64,000 nucleotides of DNA from positions 1 through 64,000 of the forward strand of contig PBAY01000014.1 in assembly GCA_002717655.1 (NCBI GenBank). The letters are read 5' to 3'. The DNA comes from Phycisphaerae bacterium (GTDB taxonomy: Bacteria > Planctomycetota > Phycisphaerae > Phycisphaerales > SM1A02). Made by a program: the position numbers and the translations under genes. Shown piece by piece: positions 19,101 through 27,513 of the stretch. The stretch's first letter is position 1, and each line of letters starts with the position of its first letter. The notes beneath the pieces are model-generated. The model saw nothing but the letters and a program-made list of their open reading frames with translations. It was not told where the DNA came from and searched no databases.

Positions 19101-21288
19101 CAGCAGCAGCCTGATAATCCTTCATCGCTTCACGAGATTTTGCAGCAATCAGCCTCGCATCTGCAGCGGCTTCCGCATCACCTTCAGAATCAAAATCTTC
19201 AGCAAGCCCGTCTCGCACTCTGGCCAGAGAGCGGAGATTCTCATAGATCATCGCCTCCCGCTCCAATTCATCAGAATAGCGGTCATTGCAATACTCGATG
19301 ACACCCTGAACCGGATCACCGTATTGAATGCGAAGGAGCTTCAAACGATCATTCTCAGGCTGCAGCCCCAATGCATCGTCAATGAATCCAATGGCTTTCT
19401 CACTATCACCCGACATGGATTGGACATGCGCCATGGCAACGTAGTATCGAACGTCTTCTTTCTTCTCGCTGCCCGCTCGGAGCACGGCCATCGCGGTGGA
19501 GAAGTCTTCGTCATTGAGTGCGCGATCCGCATTTGCAAGATCAAGCAGAACAGGGTCGGAAATACCATCAGGAACCACCTCGGTACCTGACGCCAGAAGG
19601 CTCAGGGACTGATAGGTGCTGTTCAGCAATTCATTCGATTCAATGACGCGCATGGGAAGGCGCTCAAGAAGAGCCAGACCTTTTTCAGGTTGACGGGTTC
19701 TTGCGTAGAACTCGGCAAGGCTGAGATGATTGCGAAGATCACTTGGCTCTGCCTGGAGCGCTTCTTGAAATCGCTGTTCAGCGAGACCTGTCTGACCACT
19801 CTTCTCCAGAGCCGAGGCATCAAGCCTCAGAACCATCGCATCCTTCGCACCTTTATCAATGGCACGCTCAAACAAGGCTGCTGCTTCCGTCCACCTCTGA
19901 TCCGAGGATGCCAGTTTTCCATCAACCTGCAGCACAATCGGATTGTCATCCATCTCGCCTGTCAATTCATAGATCTGTTCTCTCAGGGCCTCCATCTGAT
20001 CCAATGCAGCCTGACGTTCTTCACCTGTGGATCGGACGAAGATCATGTGCTGCGTGTCGAATGCCAACTTGGTCGCAAGAATGCGATAACCCCACTGTGT
20101 CTGTGCTTCCAGAGAGATTCCAAGAGGCTCAGCGTCGATCAATCCCATTGCCGTGGCGGCTGCATCCTCCAGAAGACCTTCCGCGTACTGGCTCAGTCCA
20201 AGTTCATATTTGAGACGGTTGCTGTCTGGATCATGCTCAAGAGCCTTCTCCAGAATCTTGATCGCCCGGGCTTCACCATCGAACCCGTCTGCAAGCCTGA
20301 GATAGCGAACGATGTCGATGACCGCAATGGGATCATCAGTCGCCTCCGATAGAACAGCTGCTTCCGCTTCGGCCAATGATTCCCGCACCAGGTCTCTGAG
20401 CTGCTCGGACTGCTCTTCAGACACTGACCCTGGATCACGAATACTCTTGCCGATGTACCACAGCTGTTCAACATATGCATCTCGCATGACTTCCAGCAGA
20501 GTCCATACACCCTGAGGGTTGAGTTCCTTGGCCTTTTCAAAGGTCTCTTTCGCCAGAGCCAGATTGCGCTCTTCCTGTGCATAGCGACTTTCAAGCCCAA
20601 GCCTTCTGGCAACAGCCATCTGGCCGAATGCCATCTTTGCCCAGCCATTGTCGCTTTCGGGTCGCATTTCAAGATGCTTCTGCAGATACGACTCGCCCGG
20701 GAATCGAATATTGCCCAGGCCATCGATGTCCTCGGTCAATTGCTCATCCTTCAGACTCAACTCGCTGATCGCACGAAGAAAATATGCGCGAGCAAGCAAG
20801 TCACTGTCATCATTGGTTCTTGCAATGATGTCATCTGCCGTGTCACTGAGTGATTGCCAGAAGCCCGAAGAGCCGGACAGAATAGCTGCCTTGTATTGTT
20901 CCTCAAGCAGATCGCTTGATCGCTGCTCCTGCTCTTCAGGGGATGCATGCAACGCTGCCTGACGGAGCACACGCAGGTAACTCCGATAAAGATTGCCTGC
21001 GGATTCCGCGGTATCAGGAACGATGTACTGGTAGCAGTCGAGAATTCCCTGAAGCGCCTCACGATTGCCGGGCTGCTTATGCACGACACGGCCGTAGTAA
21101 TCCGCCGCAAGAGCATACTGGCCGGCTTCCTGATATTGCCGCGCTTCACGCATGTTGCGTTCAGCACCACCCTTCATCTTGAGCACAAGGGCCCCACCGA
21201 CGATACCAACCGCAATCACCAGAAGCAGACCACAAATGGCCGCCAGACGGTAATTGAATCTCTTCGACTTCTTCTTTGCCTTTGCCAT
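16198..21288 (-). CDS. Very large membrane-anchored TPR-repeat protein
   Basis: 1696 residues. A basic cytoplasmic tail (MAKAKKKSKRFNY) and one membrane helix (about 12-36) lead into an extracytoplasmic array of tetratricopeptide repeats covering almost the whole protein, e.g. ARQYQEAGQYALAADYYGRV and DAMALNNYAYLLATRLDQPA. It sits between the exosortase and Wzz genes, where exosortase loci often carry a large TPR protein (PrsT-like). That relationship is inferred from position and architecture; a membrane helix replaces the lipobox. It may scaffold polymer secretion or protein sorting. Confidence 0.85.
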   Translation of the reverse strand: MAKAKKKSKRFNYRLAAICGLLLVIAVGIVGGALVLKMKGGAERNMREARQYQEAGQYALAADYYGRVVHKQPGNREALQGILDCYQYIVPDTAESAGNLYRSYLRVLRQAALHASPEEQEQRSSDLLEEQYKAAILSGSSGFWQSLSDTADDIIARTNDDSDLLARAYFLRAISELSLKDEQLTEDIDGLGNIRFPGESYLQKHLEMRPESDNGWAKMAFGQMAVARRLGLESRYAQEERNLALAKETFEKAKELNPQGVWTLLEVMRDAYVEQLWYIGKSIRDPGSVSEEQSEQLRDLVRESLAEAEAAVLSEATDDPIAVIDIVRYLRLADGFDGEARAIKILEKALEHDPDSNRLKYELGLSQYAEGLLEDAAATAMGLIDAEPLGISLEAQTQWGYRILATKLAFDTQHMIFVRSTGEERQAALDQMEALREQIYELTGEMDDNPIVLQVDGKLASSDQRWTEAAALFERAIDKGAKDAMVLRLDASALEKSGQTGLAEQRFQEALQAEPSDLRNHLSLAEFYARTRQPEKGLALLERLPMRVIESNELLNSTYQSLSLLASGTEVVPDGISDPVLLDLANADRALNDEDFSTAMAVLRAGSEKKEDVRYYVAMAHVQSMSGDSEKAIGFIDDALGLQPENDRLKLLRIQYGDPVQGVIEYCNDRYSDELEREAMIYENLRSLARVRDGLAEDFDSEGDAEAAADARLIAAKSREAMKDYQAAADGAVNTVAGAFIGRFEEYLKEGKFEEARAMLPVAREKNFDKAEGNLAEARVELSLARKAGEEGRPNQELLQRGIAAADRGTKLAPWSDLAWRTLGWGREMQGDLAAAERAYSESYRLNPANLATLKKLASLLLANEAEQVRAVGVLREGAVQFPNDEYIRDLWLEAESRYGDPLVALTQRRQSFKENPDNRENAIRLAAMLARFNPSFELMVDDDGKRLMTSRQWLGLSDVRQAEILANLQAVWDKQMDDILEMIESGKDESFGQAILHAQVHVDRQQVESAITVLRDYLRNHSTDENRSSQTRAAAQFLIESGRTDEAVALLEEAIGSQSDEKEIDAALGSVLYASGIYGDAIPYLQSAVDAGEEDLYRHRLIESLLRTQQFDEGRAALAALKAESGNTYESYMLEAFLANRESILAGASGDASGESSGIDRYRTSLQAAMLEGPEMSRPYELLVESYLSDYLKSRDEALLTLARNVIDNAGPEVRESEALMLSNADVLEAQNNNRRAVQDMESYLRSNPQADAVRDRLIAAHVNSGSPDRAQDVIRAAIVINPDSPQWREKLGMFLEDEGDVKGASQAYTEAFELYPSQGLLLRLSDATRSAEPWDHEGILKMIQKHQRLLEKDAILQSIHAKSLARLGAEAQSRSRIRQAKDTFDRQIALQLLPRATLRRWYEDLQIVFANDDPAAGEAFALDLIEGEPSLDDLAGLAIYWSRWASPDAWEKALAYQKQAVEKARAESPELLLASLSMLGSMELTAGDENEAAGTFKEIVDLTPNDAMALNNYAYLLATRLDQPAEAMPYAEQAIRLSPENSSIIDTVATIHSLTGNPNAALTARLTQLEYTPQDAGLLAKIALLYADHTDTPEKAVSFAERATSLRPRDARMTDVEGWAAFKAGRVAKGEDLVLQSIRRQPTARAHLHLAEIYLSQNRVEKAREQLRSAVEIADDESIKARATELETQLSNGG

Positions 21289-21308
21289 GATTATCTCACT
21301 TGCCTTTT

Positions 21309-23093
21309 TCAGGCAGACTCGCTCTCCAGCTGACTGGTGATTTCGACCCAGTCAGGAAGTACTCGCATGATCTCCGGAATCATAAGTTCCAGAAATCCGG
21401 ACGCCAGTTCAACGAACTCATCAAGCGACATTTCCTTTGCACTGACCGCTGTAATCTGAACTTTGCAGAAATAGGCCTTCTTGTCCTGTGCCTTGAAGGC
21501 CAACATCTTCACACCACTGGGCTGCGGGGTAACTCGCCCGTTGGCAATGAAGAAATAACCAGCAAAGACCTGCAGTTGAGGCTGTTCAGGATCGCCGAAT
21601 TCAGTGGTACGAAGCTGCATGGAACCAACTGGCAATCGAACCAGCTCCGACTCCTCAGAACCACGATCAACCTTTGCAAGTCGATAGGACTGCCCATCAA
21701 GGGTGTGATCGGGATCGATCTCCCACTGATCCATCTCGATTCCAAGATCCAGATTCAGTGGTTCCGCCTGCTCCTGCGTCAACCCACCCGCCACAAGACA
21801 TCTATCTGGAACATGTGGAATCGTATCCAGATGACCCGTGTAATACGCAAGATGCAGCTGCATGGCCGGCACGTCCGGATCCTGCTCATTCACATATCTT
21901 CGTGTGAGATACAGATCCGTTCCCAGCTGTTCGACGCCGGCTTCATCCATACGAACTTCCTGACTCCTCGCCGAGGACCAGGGACCGACCATATAGGGAA
22001 TTGAATCGATCGCATGACGGGGGGGCACGGGATCCTTGCGAAGATGCACATCAAGTTCAACTGCCGCATATTGGAAACTGATCCCAGCTGCGATCAGCAC
22101 GACGACTGAAATCGTGAAAGCCAGTCGCGTACGATGATCGAACTGGATCTCGACTGGTTGCTCTGACTGAGGCTCCGATTCATCACCATCTTCCAGAACC
22201 AGATTCTTCAGAATCCACATGATGCCGAGATAGACGAAGAATGCTGGAATGAGCCAGAGCAATCCGACCATCGTGTGAAAATCGCCTGCTGCAAATCCAC
22301 TGTCGCGTGTCGAAAGAATGCCGAGTGTCATGACTCGAAGGATGTTCACGAATACTGCAGTTGGTACCGCAAGAATGACCAGTAGAACACGTTGCCAGAG
22401 ATGAGACATTCCGCTGTAGGCCATGGCCACACCCAGAGCAAGAAACGCGACGAGCATTCGCATGCCGGAACAGGCTTCGGCGATGTTCACTGGAACCAGC
22501 TCACCCATATGGAAGATCTGAAGCGTGTTGCCGGATCGCTCCACGTCGTAGCCAATCAAGGCGAGGCCGTAATAGGCGCCAGCGGCAGCAATATCCTGCA
22601 GTTGATAGGTGACGATCTCGAGAAATCGATCTGAGATCGTCTGGCCGAATACGATCAGGTAAAGCGTCGGAAACCAGAGCCATCTCATGGCTCGCCAGCC
22701 ACAGAAATACAGAACCAGTCCAATGAGGGTAAGGCCTGCACCAAATCCCATGATGTTGTGGTGCTTGAGCATCATCGGCCCAAGCGCACTGACGCTGTAG
22801 ATCGCCATGCCCATCAGAATCAGAAGCAAACCTGTCCAGGCAGGCTTGAATGGCTCAGCAAAGATCTTGCTTCGATTCAGATAGACGAACCATGCTGAAA
22901 TGAATGGAATGACAAGCGTGTGGCCCCAGTCCGCCTGTTCCTGAATGGCCCATTCAAACTGCCTCTGCAGAAACGCCCAGAACAACCACACAAAGATCGC
23001 CAGAATCGCCAGAAAGCTGCCGATCAGAATCGGCTTCGGACGAGAAGATCCGTCCGGCATTCGTGGAGCTGTCGAAGTTGGAGAGGTACTCAT
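21309..23093 (-). CDS. Exosortase fused to an EpsI domain
   Basis: 594 residues from the ATG at 23093; an in-frame TTG nine codons upstream is possible. About eight membrane helices carry the exosortase catalytic trio: Cys208 (AEACSGMR), Arg253 (VNILRV) and His273 (DFHTMVGL). After a further helix (about 323-340) comes an EpsI-type domain with YYTGHLDTIPHVPDRCLVAGG-like core residues 417-437. Exosortases cut and anchor PEP-CTERM-like C-terminal signals; EpsI is linked with exopolysaccharide production. No recognisable sorting substrate lies in the window. Confidence 0.93.
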   Translation of the reverse strand: MSTSPTSTAPRMPDGSSRPKPILIGSFLAILAIFVWLFWAFLQRQFEWAIQEQADWGHTLVIPFISAWFVYLNRSKIFAEPFKPAWTGLLLILMGMAIYSVSALGPMMLKHHNIMGFGAGLTLIGLVLYFCGWRAMRWLWFPTLYLIVFGQTISDRFLEIVTYQLQDIAAAGAYYGLALIGYDVERSGNTLQIFHMGELVPVNIAEACSGMRMLVAFLALGVAMAYSGMSHLWQRVLLVILAVPTAVFVNILRVMTLGILSTRDSGFAAGDFHTMVGLLWLIPAFFVYLGIMWILKNLVLEDGDESEPQSEQPVEIQFDHRTRLAFTISVVVLIAAGISFQYAAVELDVHLRKDPVPPRHAIDSIPYMVGPWSSARSQEVRMDEAGVEQLGTDLYLTRRYVNEQDPDVPAMQLHLAYYTGHLDTIPHVPDRCLVAGGLTQEQAEPLNLDLGIEMDQWEIDPDHTLDGQSYRLAKVDRGSEESELVRLPVGSMQLRTTEFGDPEQPQLQVFAGYFFIANGRVTPQPSGVKMLAFKAQDKKAYFCKVQITAVSAKEMSLDEFVELASGFLELMIPEIMRVLPDWVEITSQLESESA

Positions 23094-23162
23094 GAAGCGA
23101 TGGCCACCTGATTTCCGCAACCCTCACCCGTAATGCACCATTTGATCGCCCTCATGATCAGG

Positions 23163-24704
23163 CTAGAAACTGACTGGCGGCGGACCAAATACATCGTTGC
23201 CGAAGTTTCTGTCCAACAGAAACGCGAATCCATAATTCGCCCGCAGTCCATTACGAAGAATGGCCAGCGGATAAGCCAGGAAATTTGTTCCGATGATGAT
23301 GTGATCATTGGGCTTCAAATAGATATCTGGTTCAGTACGGCGACGAATGGCAGCGAGGTTCAGTCGAATTGTCGCTTCACGATGTTCTCCCACCTCACGC
23401 ACAAGATCCACCCGCTCAGGTATCGCCAGCGTGGCAAGTCCACCTGCTGCGGCAATGAGCCTACTCAAGGTCAATTCATTCGTTGTGGGAAGGTTGTAGA
23501 CACCTGGGCGAAGAATCTCGCCATCGATATAGACAATCCCTACAGGTGGACCTCCGATGTAGATCTGATCGGATGGGCGAATCACGATGTTGTAGCTGTT
23601 GTCGCCGTGTGACAGTTTCTGATACGGAATCTTGATTACCCGCTCAAGAACAAGATCCGGACTTGTGACACCTTGGGACTGAACTGCCTGAGCCACTTCA
23701 GGAGAACTGCTCTTGACCCTCACCCACTCCTTGCGTTCAGGCACATAGATGAAGGCATTGTCTGATGTGGGAATCTCAACCTTGCTTCCATTCAAATCAT
23801 CAACATCTATACCTTGAGGCTTCTGCGCCCTTGGGGTCATCACATCATCAATGTCAACAATTGGTTCATCCTGAGGCATCCAGGCCCCCGGGCTGGCAGT
23901 AGTCCGATTGTTGTTGAGCTGATTGATCAGAGACTCGATGTCTACAGCCTTGTCAGCGTCTGATCTGGAAGTGCTGCCGGATGCTGATCTTGGCTCACGT
24001 GAAACTGGTTCAGGCTTTTTCTCTCGTTCATAATGAGGAAGCAGCTCATCTGACAGATGAACTTGCCTGATCACATACACCCAGGTTGTACTCAGCGGAG
24101 GACCGCCTGCCATGGCCAGCGCATCGAGCAGACGAAGATTTGGATCCTGCAAGGTGAATCTGCCAGCCTGACCAATATGGCCATGGATGGTGTAGGTAAA
24201 TGCCCCGCCTTCCTGAAGGTCAACAGATACCGTTGGATTGACCGGCCCAACACCACTTTTGGCCAGATCACTCACCAGCTCATCCTTGAACTGCTGAGCC
24301 GTCATTCCAGCGGCACGAATCGGACCAATCTCCGGAATTGAGACATTGCCTGATTGATCAACACGCCTCGCGAACGGAAAGAACTCTCCCCGCTGATACA
24401 GCTCATAGATCTCAATCTGCAAGAGATCGCCGGGGACAATTCGGTAGGAGAGATCGCTGGGTACAAGATCAGCAGGCTCGACACTTGTGGTCTGTCCCCA
24501 AAGATCATCACCGGGTTCAATCGCGTCGATTCTTGTCAGAATCGGCATCGTGGTCGGGGTGAAGGTGAATCGACCTGTTCTTGAGGGATCAAAGAACGAA
24601 TTCACCTCACAACCAGCAGAAGAAAGGACCATCGCAAGGACAGCCAGTACCGAAATTATTCGGCATGGCGACACGCTCTGGGGGGCGTCTAGACGCCTCT
24701 TCAC
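23163..24704 (-). CDS. Wza-like polysaccharide export lipoprotein
   Basis: 513 residues. GTG start at 24704 supported by GGAG about eight bases upstream. A lipoprotein signal ends in VLSSAGC. A polysaccharide-export domain follows (YRIVPGDLLQIEIY; DQSGNVSIPEIGPIRAAGMT), then SLBB-type repeats (YTIHGHIGQAGRFTL; VYIDGEILRPGVYNLPTT). A low-complexity segment near 235-300 separates the two parts. First gene of the minus-strand exopolysaccharide operon; it should form the outer-membrane or periplasmic export channel. Confidence 0.92.
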   Translation of the reverse strand: MKRRLDAPQSVSPCRIISVLAVLAMVLSSAGCEVNSFFDPSRTGRFTFTPTTMPILTRIDAIEPGDDLWGQTTSVEPADLVPSDLSYRIVPGDLLQIEIYELYQRGEFFPFARRVDQSGNVSIPEIGPIRAAGMTAQQFKDELVSDLAKSGVGPVNPTVSVDLQEGGAFTYTIHGHIGQAGRFTLQDPNLRLLDALAMAGGPPLSTTWVYVIRQVHLSDELLPHYEREKKPEPVSREPRSASGSTSRSDADKAVDIESLINQLNNNRTTASPGAWMPQDEPIVDIDDVMTPRAQKPQGIDVDDLNGSKVEIPTSDNAFIYVPERKEWVRVKSSSPEVAQAVQSQGVTSPDLVLERVIKIPYQKLSHGDNSYNIVIRPSDQIYIGGPPVGIVYIDGEILRPGVYNLPTTNELTLSRLIAAAGGLATLAIPERVDLVREVGEHREATIRLNLAAIRRRTEPDIYLKPNDHIIIGTNFLAYPLAILRNGLRANYGFAFLLDRNFGNDVFGPPPVSF

Positions 24705-24957
24705 TCGCGAACTCCTCTCCTCAGGCCTCTACTGCCTGGTTGAGCACTGAAAAACCGCTTTCAGAGCCCTTCCACCGGCCCTTTCCTGACCAATGGACGA
24801 ACTGTACTGTACGCGGCACATCACAGGGATGTTCTCACGGTTTCCATTCATCGACCCCATGGGGCCCTTATGTTGATAATCCCGGACCTTAAAGCCATGA
24901 TTATGAACTCAAGAACACCCTATCTCGCAGGCCGCTTGACCCGATAGACTCCTATAT

Positions 24958-26031
24958 ATGGACCGATCCCCACTCTCCAACTCAAAGCCACGCCATGCCC
25001 GTGCCCTCGGTGGGGACACGATGCGGCAGCATATCGGGGATCACAAGATCAGCCTGACGGGGATGGTGCTGAATAATGACCAGAATGCCCCTCATCAGAT
25101 GGCCATTGGTCGAAAGCCAAGCTGGATCCGTGCCACAGCACCTGGAGGACCCGATTTCCTCAAAACAAAGGCCCTGATCGAAGCCCATGGACTTCACACG
25201 GTGTGTCAGGAGGCCTCCTGCCCCAACATTGGAGAATGCTGGTCCCGAGGGACGGCCACCATCATGATTCTGGGTGACACCTGCACCCGTTCCTGCGGCT
25301 TCTGCAATGTAAAGACCGGCAGGCCACCAGTTACGGATCTGGAGGAGCCTCGTCGAGTCGCTGAACTTCTGGCTCAAGTCGCCCTCAAGCATGTAGTCAT
25401 CACTTCAGTAGACCGGGATGATCTTCCTGATGGAGGCGCTGCGATCTGGGCTGAGACCGTTTATCGCGTTCATGCTGCATGTCCTGACATGTCCCTGGAA
25501 ACGCTGGTCGGGGATTTCAAGGGCAAGAAGGCTGATGTCACAACCGTGATCGAATCTCGGCCGGAAATCCTTGCTCATAACGTCGAAACCGTACAAAGAA
25601 TGCACCCCGCCGTCAGGCCTCAGGCTGATTACGACCGCTCTCTGCAGGTACTGGCCTGGATCCAGGAAGCTGGTCTGGTCGCCAAGACCAGCATCATGGT
25701 CGGAATTGGTGAGACTGACGAGGAAGTCCATCAGGTCATGGCGGATATCCGCACCAGGGCCAACACCGACATTCTCACGATTGGCCAGTATCTCCAGCCA
25801 ACACGCAATCACCTCCCGATCGATCGATGGGTCACACCAGAGCAATTCGATTCCTATCGCAGGATTGGCCTCGACATGGGCTTCAAGGTGGTGGAATCAG
25901 GTCCACTGGTAAGAAGTTCGTATCACGCAGAAGAACAGGCTGAGAAGCTTTCCCCATGCGGAAGAGAGACCGCTTCAGCAATGGAAGCCATTCTGGCTCA
26001 TGCCACCCAACGCCGAGCCAACTCGGCCTGA
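24958..26031 (+). CDS. lipA: Lipoyl synthase (radical SAM)
   Basis: 357 residues as drawn. Inserts two sulfurs into octanoyl groups on lipoyl domains. The auxiliary cluster cysteines are in CQEASCPNIGEC, the radical-SAM triad in CTRSCGFC, and the C-terminal RSSYHAEEQ gives the serine ligand. The start is uncertain: ATGs at 24958, 25021 and 25063 are all in frame and none has a clear ribosome site; the family usually needs about 30 residues before RKPSWIRA, which favours 25063. Stands alone between divergent and convergent neighbours. Confidence 0.95.
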   Translation: MDRSPLSNSKPRHARALGGDTMRQHIGDHKISLTGMVLNNDQNAPHQMAIGRKPSWIRATAPGGPDFLKTKALIEAHGLHTVCQEASCPNIGECWSRGTATIMILGDTCTRSCGFCNVKTGRPPVTDLEEPRRVAELLAQVALKHVVITSVDRDDLPDGGAAIWAETVYRVHAACPDMSLETLVGDFKGKKADVTTVIESRPEILAHNVETVQRMHPAVRPQADYDRSLQVLAWIQEAGLVAKTSIMVGIGETDEEVHQVMADIRTRANTDILTIGQYLQPTRNHLPIDRWVTPEQFDSYRRIGLDMGFKVVESGPLVRSSYHAEEQAEKLSPCGRETASAMEAILAHATQRRANSA

Positions 26032-26145
26032 ACCTGCGACCCCCGTAGCAAGCGCAATCGATACAGACCAACCTCTGAACTCATAACCTTAGGGGTGTGG
26101 GTGCGAATGGCTTGCGGGTGCTGCATTTGAATTGAACTCTGCGGC

Positions 26146-26478
26146 ATGCTTCATGATCAACCGATGACCAGGATGTCATCTACCAACAGTGTCGATGATC
26201 GACGAACGACTTCCAGAGAACCAGCTGAAAGCGAACTGTTCATCAGTTGGCATCATCATCCGAGTCAGGCGGTTCGATATCGCTTGATCAATGAGAGTTC
26301 CGGTGGCTGCCTGATTCAATCGAGTGTTCCATTGATCGAAGGAATGACCGGTACCGTTACAGGCCGCCTGCCGGGGGACACCACCCGAGCCTGCACAACG
26401 GCATCGGTTCTTGTCGCCTGGACACGTCACACTTCTGGTGCCTGGCACATCGGTCTTCGCTACTTCGGGGTCAAGTGA
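26146..26478 (+). CDS. Small PilZ-domain protein
   Basis: 110 residues, nearly all one PilZ-like domain. Both c-di-GMP motifs can be read: RxxxR as R20-TTS-R24 and (D/N)xSxxG as N49-E-S-S-G-G54. PilZ proteins sense c-di-GMP and often control pili or exopolysaccharide, both encoded in this window, but no direct link is visible. Start may be the ATG at 26164. Ends four bases before the convergent sigma factor gene. Confidence 0.65.
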   Translation: MLHDQPMTRMSSTNSVDDRRTTSREPAESELFISWHHHPSQAVRYRLINESSGGCLIQSSVPLIEGMTGTVTGRLPGDTTRACTTASVLVAWTRHTSGAWHIGLRYFGVK

Positions 26479-26482
26479 TTGC

Positions 26483-27337
26483 TCAGCCCGCTCGCCGGCT
26501 TCCAAGGCCACCACGTTCACGGAATGCTTCACGCAGTTGATGCAGTGCTGCCTGCTCGATCTGGCGAACACGCTCACGTGTCAATCCAACTTCACGCCCA
26601 GCTTCCTTGAGGGTTAATGGCGATCGACCATCGAGGCCGAAACGCATCCGGATCACTCTGGCTGACATCGGATCAAATCCAGAAAGAAGACCCCGCATCT
26701 TCTCCACATCTTCTCGCTGCTCCACGATGCTGGATGCGGTTTCGAAGAGATCGTCGGGCTGCATGTCGACATCACGGGAACTGACCTCATCGCCTTCCTT
26801 GGCACCCGTTGGTGCTGATTGCGTAGCTGCCAGTGTCATCTGAATGATTCGAAGCTTGCTTCGTGGCACGTTCATGGCATCAGCAAGTTCTTCCGCCGTT
26901 GGTGCACGATCAAGCTTTTCCTCGAGTTCCTTGATGGTGCGATCCCAGGCAGCCATACGCTGTCGCATGTAGGTCGGAACATGCAGGTGCTGACCATGCT
27001 CCATCACTGCTTGCTTGATGGTCTTGCGAATCCACCAGGTCCCGTAGGTCGAGAAGCGATGCCCGAGTGCAGGATCAAATCTCTCCACCGCCCTGATCAG
27101 ACCGATGTTGCCTTCATTGATCAGATCCTGAAGCGAGATTCCTTTGCGCAGATACTGCTTTGCAATACTGACAACGAGCCTCAGATTGGCCTGAATCATC
27201 TGCCGCTTGCAATCCATGCATTGATCGTTGATGACGCCCCAGGCAAGCTGACGCTCCTGATCTGCAGTCAACAGTGAAATGCGACTGATTTCATTGAGAT
27301 AAAGTTCGAGATCACTTCGGATATCGGTTTCTGCCAT
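26483..27337 (-). CDS. RpoD/RpoS-like sigma-70 factor
   Basis: 284 residues from the ATG at 27337 (GGGGTG about seven bases upstream). Regions are clear: 1.2 (DLELYLNEISRISLLTADQE), 2 (LRLVVSIAKQYLRKGISLQD; FSTYGTWWIRKTI), 3 (RAPTAEELADAMNVP) and 4 (LTLKEAGREVGLTRERVRQI). Region 1.1 and the large non-conserved insert of primary sigma factors are missing, so this is probably a group 2 alternative factor, although it recognises -10/-35 elements like RpoD. Confidence 0.92.
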   Translation of the reverse strand: MAETDIRSDLELYLNEISRISLLTADQERQLAWGVINDQCMDCKRQMIQANLRLVVSIAKQYLRKGISLQDLINEGNIGLIRAVERFDPALGHRFSTYGTWWIRKTIKQAVMEHGQHLHVPTYMRQRMAAWDRTIKELEEKLDRAPTAEELADAMNVPRSKLRIIQMTLAATQSAPTGAKEGDEVSSRDVDMQPDDLFETASSIVEQREDVEKMRGLLSGFDPMSARVIRMRFGLDGRSPLTLKEAGREVGLTRERVRQIEQAALHQLREAFRERGGLGSRRAG

Positions 27338-27513
27338 AGAACACCCCACGTACGGGTCGTACGAGGTCATTGATTGAATTCGAGGGGGAGAGATATCGGA
27401 GATGGAAGAGAGGAGACGTACGGATGAGTCGATCCGCTCCTCTGAATACGCGACCACCCATTCAGTGTTCGGCAGGGATTGAAAAAAGCGTTTTAAACCA
27501 CAATAGAGCCGAT

